Of a DNA stretch of 40,540 nt, positions 22,842 through 29,961 are shown one piece after another. Source of the stretch: Defluviitaleaceae bacterium. GTDB lineage: Bacteria > Bacillota > Clostridia > Lachnospirales > WQUN01. The notes under the pieces are model-generated. The model saw nothing but the letters and a program-made list of their open reading frames with translations. It had not been told where the DNA came from and made no database searches. The stretch lies in the NCBI GenBank assembly GCA_009781755.1, contig WQVD01000027.1, positions 1 to 40,540 of the forward strand, written 5' to 3'. Both the position numbers and the translations under genes were made by a program. Every line of letters begins with the position of its first letter. Position 1 is the first letter of the stretch.

Positions 22842-25390
22842 GCGCCTGCCCCCCTAACCACTACATATCGTTGTGCGGGGATGCTTACGCCGCCCTCGTT
22901 AAAGTCAATCAAGCTGGAATTTACATACACGCGTGTGCCGTCTTCATAGATGGTCACGGTCACGCCGCGGCGGTCCAAAATTTGATGGTCCACGATAAAC
23001 TGGTTGTACAAATGACCAAAGTTGGTCACGTGGGATTGGTATAAATCATTTGCCACAGCCACCCATAAATCAAACTCATTGGCAAAATAACGCAGGTAGC
23101 GTGTCACTTGCAAATCCGACGTTGGTACATCCATAAAGCTAAAGAACAACGATGCGCCGCCTTCGATAGAGCGTAGCAAATGGTGTGAATAATCCTCCGC
23201 CAAGTTCAATGCATCCCCGGCGAAGGGAATCAACCCGTGCAGCGCAATTTGGAAAAATGGTACCGACATGTCGGTGATGCCGAATCCTTGGTCGTCCATA
23301 GGCATCCGCGTAATAACATCCGCAAAAGGTGCTGCGAAGGCGAAACCATAATTAAGCCAAATGCCCGTTCCGTCATGGCGCATGTCATACAGCATATCTG
23401 TGCGCATGTTCATGGCGGCCTCGCGTGATACGTGGCGGTCTTCATGGAAGTCACCCGACAACGCCGCTGCCATCGAGCGGAACGCGATATTGTTAACGCC
23501 TGCGTTGGAAATTTCGCTCACAAAATTTTGTGCCGTATTAATCGTAAATTGCGGACGGGCGATAATCACCGGATCAGCCAATACCGAACCCGCGCCCAAC
23601 GGGCCAAAGTACGTGGGGCTAAAGCCTGTGTGTTCGGCGCGTTGGCGGTTAGCTTGGCGTGCAGCGTCTCGGCTGGGGCTAAAACCGTTGAACCAACTGT
23701 TGCCCCGCATGAATACAAAGTCTGCTTCCAAATAGAAGGTATGCCCCAAGTCACCTGCGGTTTCCACCAGTCGATCAAACGCTCGGCGGTTGCCCAATTG
23801 CGATACTAAATCAAAGCTCGTGGGCACACGGTGGTCAATGCTGCGGTTGTGTGCGCCGCGCATTTTAATATGAAGGTTCTCCCACCCAAGGTCGGAGAGG
23901 GCCTGCATCATGTCGCCCGCTTGGTCAAAAGTGGTCAACGCCATCGGGCGGTCAACGGGGAAGCCCAAGAAGTGCTGCGGGGTTAGTGCTGCGCCCAAAA
24001 TTTCAACCATGGCGTGTACGGGTTGTTGCACGCGTTCGTTGAGCCAAGGATAACGGGCTTGCAAGAAATCGCGGTAGGCGTGTGCCATACCCACGTAACC
24101 CGGTGTTTCTGTGAAAACGTAACGAATCATGATGCGTTCGCCCGCGGGCAATTCCCATTCGTGCATCATCAGCTGCGTGTCCGAACGCCCCGCTACATCC
24201 AGCGTGGTACCGTGCAACATGCGGAAAGTGGGATGTACGCGGTTAAACGGTGCACGCATGCCCGCCACTTCGGCCTGAATCATGGCATACGCCGCACCTT
24301 CTTCAATAATCGCCGCGAAAGTCGCCCCATTGGTATAAATACCAAACACCGGATACGGCGAGCGATTGTCGCGGATTAATATAGAACGAATGATTGCTTC
24401 ATCCCAGCCATATACGCGGCTGGCGAAGGTATTTTGGTTAAAGCGTCCGCTGTCGTGGAACAATAACGCCCCCGACCCGTCGGGCACAAACATATAACCC
24501 TCGTCCGTAGCACGCGCCGCACCAAAATAAGGCATGATTGTTAAGTGCGTGGGCATGAAAGTGGGGTGGTATGCGATTTCATCAAACGGGATGGTTACTT
24601 TCATCGCATTGTCATCCAATTCAAAGCGCATGGTCACGTTAAACATGGCGCGGTTAAATTCCGTCGGTACATTAAAATGCATTTGGTCGTACAGCCAATC
24701 TTCGTAGGTGTAACCGGCTTCATACAGCATGGTTTCCACCATGGCTTGTAAGAAGGGCTGCGCGTCTTCGTGCAATACATAAATGGTTCTGCCGTCTTCC
24801 AACGTTGGGAATCGTTCTACTAGCGCGCCGCGGTCGTCGCCGGCACGTAGGGTTTCCAAGCTGATGGGGCGGTAAATGCTTTGTACTTGCAAGCCGTCCA
24901 AGCGCGACATTTCCGCAATCAACGGACGCATCCGTTCGGCATAAATCGCATCGGGGATGTGGAAAATCTGCGGGATGTCGCCGATGGTGAAGTACACCTC
25001 GATACCGCCGTCCACAATGGCCTGCGTAAAGCTTTGGTTGCGCACCGCAAAGCGGTAAGTATCGTCTGTCCATGTAGAACTGGCGCGGTTTTGATATTCC
25101 ATCAGCAATAAACTTTGCATATAAAATCTTTCGATGGCGGCGGTTTCGGCGTAGTCTGCACCGGTTTCGGGGGTGCTGCGCCATGTATTGCCTGTGGCCA
25201 ATTCCGTTACAACGATTTCTGCCGTGGCGGTTAAGAAGTCGAGCCGCAAAACATCATTTTGGATGGTTAAATAAGGCGGCGCATCGGGCGATTGTCTGTG
25301 CTGCACTAATTCCCCTGCATCGCGCTCACGTGCTACGCAAGCGGTCAGGGCAAACAGCGCCAACAGGAGTAACCCCAAACATTTTTTCAT
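22838..25390 (-). CDS. DUF5696-type large lipoprotein of a sugar-import operon
   Basis: The 850-residue protein has a lipobox ALTAC (C18). A beta-rich N-terminal half follows, including LELATGNTWRS-like and YFTIGDIPQIFHIPDA segments and the acidic strand YMFVPDGSGALLFHDSGRF. The C-terminal half is suggestive of a TIM barrel, with MRGAHNRSIDHRVP, EADFVFMRGNSWFNGFSP and FMDVPTSDLQVT. It resembles DUF5696 proteins that accompany sugar ABC transporters in Clostridia and Paenibacilli. The fold resembles glycoside hydrolases, but I cannot point to a confirmed catalytic pair. ATG 25390 is chosen because AAGGGGG lies 7 nt upstream, rather than the TTG at 25393. It is coupled to the permease by ATGA. 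Confidence 0.72.
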   Translation of the reverse strand: MKKCLGLLLLALFALTACVARERDAGELVQHRQSPDAPPYLTIQNDVLRLDFLTATAEIVVTELATGNTWRSTPETGADYAETAAIERFYMQSLLLMEYQNRASSTWTDDTYRFAVRNQSFTQAIVDGGIEVYFTIGDIPQIFHIPDAIYAERMRPLIAEMSRLDGLQVQSIYRPISLETLRAGDDRGALVERFPTLEDGRTIYVLHEDAQPFLQAMVETMLYEAGYTYEDWLYDQMHFNVPTEFNRAMFNVTMRFELDDNAMKVTIPFDEIAYHPTFMPTHLTIMPYFGAARATDEGYMFVPDGSGALLFHDSGRFNQNTFASRVYGWDEAIIRSILIRDNRSPYPVFGIYTNGATFAAIIEEGAAYAMIQAEVAGMRAPFNRVHPTFRMLHGTTLDVAGRSDTQLMMHEWELPAGERIMIRYVFTETPGYVGMAHAYRDFLQARYPWLNERVQQPVHAMVEILGAALTPQHFLGFPVDRPMALTTFDQAGDMMQALSDLGWENLHIKMRGAHNRSIDHRVPTSFDLVSQLGNRRAFDRLVETAGDLGHTFYLEADFVFMRGNSWFNGFSPSRDAARQANRQRAEHTGFSPTYFGPLGAGSVLADPVIIARPQFTINTAQNFVSEISNAGVNNIAFRSMAAALSGDFHEDRHVSREAAMNMRTDMLYDMRHDGTGIWLNYGFAFAAPFADVITRMPMDDQGFGITDMSVPFFQIALHGLIPFAGDALNLAEDYSHHLLRSIEGGASLFFSFMDVPTSDLQVTRYLRYFANEFDLWVAVANDLYQSHVTNFGHLYNQFIVDHQILDRRGVTVTIYEDGTRVYVNSSLIDFNEGGVSIPAQRYVVVRGAGA

Positions 25391-25402
25391 CAAATTGCCC
25401 CC

Positions 25403-26074
25403 TTACCCTCGTTGTATTCGCAGCATGGCCTCTTGCCAGAGGGATACAAAATACGCAACCCCATCCGACACCACCGCGAAGAACATAACGAATATGAACA
25501 CCATGATGCTAATAACTGCCAGCGATAAAATACTCGTCAAAATCGCTTTAGAAAAGCTATAGTCGTGGATTTCTTTCATTGCGCACAGGAGCAACAGCAA
25601 GAACCACAAATAAGAAATCGTAGACAATGACCAAAATATCGCACCTTCGTCAAATGTGATGACATGGCTCAACGGGATTTGGACGATGTTGATGATGATT
25701 TGCGGTGCCAGCGCATACGCGTAGCCCATGTAAATATGCGAAAGCTTGCCCTTGCCGTCGAATAACGTGGTCAAGCACCAGTTGGCCACGGAGAAAAGAA
25801 CAATCGGCACCACGTTCATGCCAAGCGTCCACCAAGCGTTAAACGTCTCCATATTTACCGGAACAAATTGGAAACTGGTCAGGACAATCCACATCAAGGT
25901 AGTGATGAACATTAACGCCACCAACGTATGTGCGGCGGCCATGCTGCCCCGTTTCTCGTGGATCAAATCCCAAAAGCCGTCCAGCGGGCGGCGCATGGTG
26001 TACAAGGAAAATCGTAATTCCCTGCCGTATTTCTTCCAATCGATATTGCCGACGTACCTGCCTACAGCCGTCAT
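25403..26074 (-). CDS. YIP1-family membrane protein
   Basis: The 223-residue protein starts with an amphipathic cytoplasmic segment carrying LYTMRRPLDGFWDLIHEKRG (the Yip1 start pattern 'P..gF.....' near residues 30-45), then five hydrophobic helices. Bacterial YIP1 proteins are polytopic membrane proteins without an established role. Its ATG overlaps the NHL gene's TGA by 4 bp (ATGA), and it ends 12 bp before the DUF5696-type start. It is therefore firmly part of the operon and probably forms a membrane complex with its neighbours. Confidence 0.8.
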   Translation of the reverse strand: MTAVGRYVGNIDWKKYGRELRFSLYTMRRPLDGFWDLIHEKRGSMAAAHTLVALMFITTLMWIVLTSFQFVPVNMETFNAWWTLGMNVVPIVLFSVANWCLTTLFDGKGKLSHIYMGYAYALAPQIIINIVQIPLSHVITFDEGAIFWSLSTISYLWFLLLLLCAMKEIHDYSFSKAILTSILSLAVISIMVFIFVMFFAVVSDGVAYFVSLWQEAMLRIQRG

Positions 26075-27549
26075 GACGCCAATATCTCCCTTCGCACTTT
26101 CAATACTTTTTTAACCACCGGCGGAACGATAACCAGCACACCGACAACGACGACAAATATCCAAAAGTTTTCTTCCATCCAAATCCGGCGATAAAAACCA
26201 AATGCGCGGCCAAAGTTAGAATTGTCGTTGGTCAATCGGAAATAATGCATGGCTTGGCGGTAATAGCCCCGGCGCAGCAACGCACGTGCAACGCCGCCGT
26301 ATGCATGTTGGAAATTGCCGTTCATGCGCAGCACTTCGCGCCATAACGTATAAGATTCTTCATAATGGCCGCGCTGGTACAATTCTAGTGCTTCATTAAT
26401 AAGTGTGCCATATTCGGTGAGTACAAAGCGCGTAATAGCACCCATTTGCGCATCCAGCGCGAATAAGTCAAATCCCATCGAATCTAGTGCGCTGGGGTTC
26501 ATGAAAAATCCTTCATGATGCCCAGTGCCTGCCCATGCATATAACATATGCCCCTGTGTATCGTACTTGAACAAACGCCCGCGGTTGCTGTCAAACACCA
26601 CAAACGTGCCGTTGGGTAATCCCGTGGCGGCAACCAGCACGCTGGGTCCGCCGATATGCCCCGCTGACCCCCACCAGGTATCTCCCTGCGGGTCGTCAAA
26701 ACCATTGCGAATCATGACATCCGAACCCATGGCATTCAAGCGGCGCACGGATTCCACGTCCTCGCTGGCGGTCGTCACCATCAAGAAGCCCTCACGGTCG
26801 ATGCTTACGCTGTTGTACTCCACGGGAACAAACAACCAGCCGCGATCGCGTTGTTCACGCGTGGCTAGCATCCGCCAAAAACGCTCCCAGGGTGTAACCG
26901 TAACATCCGGTGCACCCATGTACCCGGCGAAATAACCGTCGTGGTCAAATTCCATCAATCCGCGGTTTACATGCGTAGCCTGCACAAATATCCGACCCGA
27001 AAAATCCACCGCAATCTTGTTAGGTAAAAACGCGTTATGCTCTTCCAAAGCGCTGCGTTCCAATTTGGAACGGTCAATTAACGTGATCAAATTCCAATCG
27101 CTGTCTACATGCAATATTCGATTGTTGTGTGTATCTGCAATCCAAATTTCTCCATAATTAAAAGCCCATGGCGACACGAAAATCCCGTTCGGCCGGTCAA
27201 AGGTCGAAGGCACGCCGTCAATAAACACATGCTCCACCACATCCGCCACATCAAATGTGCCGTCTTCAAAAAATTCATTTATTACAATCCGGTGGTTTTC
27301 CGTGTCGGCCACATATAACAAATTACCGTGCACTTGCAAATCGCGCGGGTTATTAAAATGTCCAATCCCCAAATGCTCGCCCAAAATAAAGTCCGCCACG
27401 CGGTAAGCATCCGGCGAAGGCACAGGAATATTCCATTCGTTGTAATTAAAAGTATGCAATTGATGCCCCGACCCCGTGGCATACACCGGCAGAAGTGAAA
27501 CAATCGAAAGAACCAATGCCAGCGAAAAACAAATTAACCTCTTCTTCAT
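26071..27549 (-). CDS. NHL beta-propeller / TPR protein anchored by a C-terminal helix
   Basis: The 492-residue protein has a signal peptide (1-24), then six or so NHL-type blades: HFNNPRDLQVHGNLLYVADT, STFDRPNGIFVSP...IWIADTHNNRIL, FLPNKIAVDFSGRIFVQAT and later ones. A tetratricopeptide-like pair (about 385-450) contains ALELYQRGHYEESYTLWREV and ARALLRRGYYRQAMHYFR. One transmembrane helix near 463-482 ends in a basic cytoplasmic tail. ATG 27549 is supported by AAGGAGGG; an upstream frame that runs through the repeat element lacks a ribosome site. The architecture suggests an extracellular scaffold or sensor facing outward, joined to the YIP1 protein by translational coupling. Ligand unknown. 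Confidence 0.75.
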   Translation of the reverse strand: MKKRLICFSLALVLSIVSLLPVYATGSGHQLHTFNYNEWNIPVPSPDAYRVADFILGEHLGIGHFNNPRDLQVHGNLLYVADTENHRIVINEFFEDGTFDVADVVEHVFIDGVPSTFDRPNGIFVSPWAFNYGEIWIADTHNNRILHVDSDWNLITLIDRSKLERSALEEHNAFLPNKIAVDFSGRIFVQATHVNRGLMEFDHDGYFAGYMGAPDVTVTPWERFWRMLATREQRDRGWLFVPVEYNSVSIDREGFLMVTTASEDVESVRRLNAMGSDVMIRNGFDDPQGDTWWGSAGHIGGPSVLVAATGLPNGTFVVFDSNRGRLFKYDTQGHMLYAWAGTGHHEGFFMNPSALDSMGFDLFALDAQMGAITRFVLTEYGTLINEALELYQRGHYEESYTLWREVLRMNGNFQHAYGGVARALLRRGYYRQAMHYFRLTNDNSNFGRAFGFYRRIWMEENFWIFVVVVGVLVIVPPVVKKVLKVRREILAS

Positions 27550-27585
27550 ATCCGGCCCTCCTTCTTCTATGTAGTGTTGTGGGAG

Positions 27586-27704
27586 CCCCTGCAGCGGAGG
27601 TGGGAAGTTTTTCCTTCGCTTGGTGCGAGAGATAATTTTGGCAAAAAACGCCAAAATTCTATCCCGCAAATCGCTCAGGAAAAATTCCCACCTCTGCTGC
27701 GGGG
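27586..27704. repeat. Long imperfect inverted repeat 1
   Basis: A ~119-bp palindrome. CCCCTGCAGCGGAGGTGGGA pairs with the inverted copy TCCCACCTCTGCTGCGGGG, and an inner ATAATTTTGGC pairs with GCCAAAATTCTAT around an AAAAAAC loop. As RNA it would make a hairpin of roughly 50 bp. Confidence 0.8.
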
Positions 27705-27725
27705 GTATCCACCCTCGCAAGCTAG

Positions 27726-27812
27726 AAATTAGTTCCAGTAACTTGATGTTTTGATGCTGAATTAATTTACTACCCGTTTGGGCGTGCAATGTTAAATTAG
27801 TCCTAGTAATTT
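27726..27812. repeat. Two direct repeats in the AT-rich centre
   Basis: 27726-27744 and 27794-27812 share the pattern AAATTAGTYCYAGTAAYTT (16 of 19 identical), 68 bp apart. They could be binding sites for the promoter region of the NHL gene or remnants of an older duplication. Confidence 0.5.
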
Positions 27813-27834
27813 AGTTTTTTGATTTTTATTTTTT

Positions 27835-27861
27835 CAACTGGTGGCAATTTGCCACCAGTTG
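27835..27861. repeat. Dispersed palindrome, copy 5
   Basis: CAACTGGTGGCAA (27835-27847) and its exact reverse complement (27849-27861) flank one T. Compared with other copies the central C-G pair is swapped to G-C on both arms, a compensatory change. Confidence 0.85.
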
Positions 27862-27869
27862 GATTACCG

Positions 27870-27984
27870 GCGCGCGGGGAAGTTCCAAAGGAGCGATTTG
27901 CGGAATAGAACGTGCGTGCAGGGTGCTTTTCCCTGTGCGTGCGTTCTATTCCGCACCAAGCGACATGGAACCTTCCCCGCGCGC
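27870..27984. repeat. Long imperfect inverted repeat 2
   Basis: A 115-bp palindrome. GCGCGCGGGGAAG pairs with CTTCCCCGCGCGC at the ends, and inner GCGGAATAGAACG pairs with CGTTCTATTCCGC around a GGGTGCTTTTCCC apex. It is unrelated in sequence to repeat 1 but has the same size and a mirror position in the element. Confidence 0.8.
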
Positions 27985-28004
27985 AATGGCTCCCACAACG
28001 CTCT

Positions 28005-28928
28005 TTACTCTTTTATCCCTGAGTTCGCCATGGTTCTGAGAATGTTACTCTGCGCAATAATGAAAAGGGTAATCGGCACAATCATCATGACCATGGTTAC
28101 GGCGGCACCTACGCCTGCGCGGGCTATGTTGGGGGTGTGTGGGCTGCCTACGATTTGCTGTAGGGCAAAGGGTAAGGTTTTGAGTTGTTCAGTGTAGATG
28201 AGGTTGGCGTGGGGGTTATTCCACAGGGCTTGTACGGAGAAGATCATGCCGGTGAGCCATGCGGGTTTTACCAGGGGCATGACGATGCGGGCATAGATGC
28301 GCCATTCACCGGCGCCGTCTATTTTGGCGGATTCGATGAGGGATTGGGGCACGGTGTCGATGAATTGCTTCATCAAGAAGAAGCCCATGGGGAACGCAAA
28401 CGCGGGGATGATGACCGCAAAATAGGTGTCAATCCAACCTAGGCGCGCCAAGATGAGGAAGTTGGGGATAGCGGTAACAAAGCCGCTGAACATGAGCGTG
28501 GTGATGACTAAGTTAAAGAAGAATTTGCTGCCGGGGAAGGTGTATTTGCTGACCGCATATGCGCCCATGGATGCAACAACCAAGTGCCCCAGCGTACCGG
28601 TGAAGGTGATGAATACCGTGTTGAAAATATAACGGCTGAATGTAACCCACGAACGAGACATTAAGATGAAGAGGTCTTGCAAGTTGTTGGTCGTCGGGTT
28701 GATAACGAACAAGCGCGGCGGGAACATGAACAATTCGTTCAACGGTTTGAACGCATGGTTAATCGCAAACACAAGCGGGAATGCGAAGAACGCGCCGAAT
28801 AAACACAAGATAAAAATGATAAAAATATCCCCGCTCATCGAGCGGTTGGGGCGGCGCACTTGCCGTGTTGAGTTTTTGCGTTTTTTTGGTTTTTCGACCC
28901 TGACTTTGTTGATGATTACGGTTTCCAT
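28005..28928 (-). CDS. Carbohydrate ABC permease, MalG type
   Basis: The 307-residue protein has a basic N-terminal tail (KPKKRKNSTRQVRRPNR), six hydrophobic helices and the EAA loop SLIESAKIDGAGEWRIYARI followed by VMPLVKPAW. GGGAGG precedes ATG 28928, 3 bp after the upstream permease stop, so the two are one unit. It pairs with the 28932-29912 permease and is fed by the large binding protein at 29962. Its stop is 2 bp from the right end of the 430-bp composite element. Confidence 0.9.
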   Translation of the reverse strand: METVIINKVRVEKPKKRKNSTRQVRRPNRSMSGDIFIIFILCLFGAFFAFPLVFAINHAFKPLNELFMFPPRLFVINPTTNNLQDLFILMSRSWVTFSRYIFNTVFITFTGTLGHLVVASMGAYAVSKYTFPGSKFFFNLVITTLMFSGFVTAIPNFLILARLGWIDTYFAVIIPAFAFPMGFFLMKQFIDTVPQSLIESAKIDGAGEWRIYARIVMPLVKPAWLTGMIFSVQALWNNPHANLIYTEQLKTLPFALQQIVGSPHTPNIARAGVGAAVTMVMMIVPITLFIIAQSNILRTMANSGIKE

Positions 28929-28931
28929 GCT

Positions 28932-29912
28932 CTACCTCCCGATTCTCATGATGAATTTGCCCACAAGAACCTTCGTCCAAATCATCGCTAGGAATAGAAT
29001 GGTTGCAATGGCGGATGCGTAGCCCATCTCAAAGCGGATGGCGCCGTAGTCCACCAAGTGATTCACGACCGTGTGTACTGCGTAATCCGTGGACGGGAAG
29101 CCCGCCAAGTCCTGCGTCACTTGCCCCACGGCGAAGCTGGCCATAATCGCCATAACCGCGCCGAACATGAGCATGCCCTGCATGTTGGGCAGGGTGATGT
29201 ACCAAAGCTCCTGCCAGCGGTTTTTTACGCCGTCCATCAGGCCTGCTTCGTACAAGGTTTCGTCTATGGTGGATAAACCTGCGATAAACGCGAGGAAACC
29301 CGCACCCAAGCTCATCCACAATACGACAATGATAATAACCGGCATCATGAAGTCCGGATTGGTGAGCCACAATCGGGGTTCTTGCAAAATGCCGAAGCGG
29401 ATGAGCATGGCATTCAAATAACCCATTTCGTCACCGGTGAAGATCAATGCCCAAACCAAGAACGCAGCGCCCGATATCGTCGGCGCGTAGAAAACCAGCG
29501 TCACGAATGCGCGCACATAACGCGGCAATTCATTAATGAACCATGCGAACAAGAACGCGCAAATATATCCGATAGGCCCTGTAACCAAGGCCAGTATTAA
29601 CGTATTGCGCAGCGCGATGAGGAATATATCATCTGCCAGGAATAAGTTTAAGTAATTTTGAAAACCGATAAAACGCGCGGGTTCCAACACGTTAAAGTAA
29701 GTGAAGCTGTAAAAAATCGAAATGCCTACCGGTGCCAGCACAAACATGCCAAACACAAGCGCAAATGGCAGCATAAACAAATACAACACTTTGTGCTGCT
29801 TCATTGAATGCCACATATATGCGCCCGCGGCTTTTTTCTTGGTTAAATATCGGCCAAACTTGCCCGGTTGGGGGGGGGCACCATCACGGTACACGTTATT
29901 CTCTGCGGTCAC
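28932..29912 (-). CDS. Carbohydrate ABC permease, MalF type
   Basis: The 326-residue membrane protein begins with a cytoplasmic tail and the VLYLFMLPFALVFGMFVLAP helix. Its EAA loop is LYEAGLMDGVKNRWQELWYI, followed by TLPNMQGMLMF. Translation starts at a GTG (29912) preceded by AGGAGG. It lies 49 bp downstream of the large membrane-anchored binding protein and directly upstream of the MalG-type partner. Confidence 0.9.
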   Translation of the reverse strand: MTAENNVYRDGAPPQPGKFGRYLTKKKAAGAYMWHSMKQHKVLYLFMLPFALVFGMFVLAPVGISIFYSFTYFNVLEPARFIGFQNYLNLFLADDIFLIALRNTLILALVTGPIGYICAFLFAWFINELPRYVRAFVTLVFYAPTISGAAFLVWALIFTGDEMGYLNAMLIRFGILQEPRLWLTNPDFMMPVIIIVVLWMSLGAGFLAFIAGLSTIDETLYEAGLMDGVKNRWQELWYITLPNMQGMLMFGAVMAIMASFAVGQVTQDLAGFPSTDYAVHTVVNHLVDYGAIRFEMGYASAIATILFLAMIWTKVLVGKFIMRIGR

Positions 29913-29961
29913 GGTTGACCTCCTAAATAATAAAATCGTGTGTTGCGTATGGTTTCGTCAT

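Larger units (their letters stand above)
27573..28002. repeat. 430-bp composite element with 15-bp terminal inverted repeats (fills the 27550-28004 gap)
   Basis: The ends AGTGTTGTGGGAGCC (27573-27587) and, inverted, GGCTCCCACAACGCT (27988-28002) match at 14 of 15 bases. Immediately inside lie two long inverted repeats (27586-27704 and 27870-27984). The centre holds an AT-rich stretch with a 19-bp direct repeat and dispersed palindrome copy 5. No ORF, transposase or clear target-site duplication was seen. It splits two minus-strand transport gene sets that would otherwise be contiguous, and must contain or replace the promoter of the NHL gene. Confidence 0.7.

Noticed and set aside
27550-27789. 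An 80-residue N-terminal extension of the NHL protein through the repeat element.
   Set aside because: The extension is encoded by the hairpin element. A strong AAGGAGGG site and signal peptide mark the real start at 27549.
27586-27984. CRISPR array or structured riboswitch at the 455-bp gap.
   Set aside because: The two long inverted repeats are not copies of each other and no regular repeat-spacer pattern or known riboswitch motif is visible.
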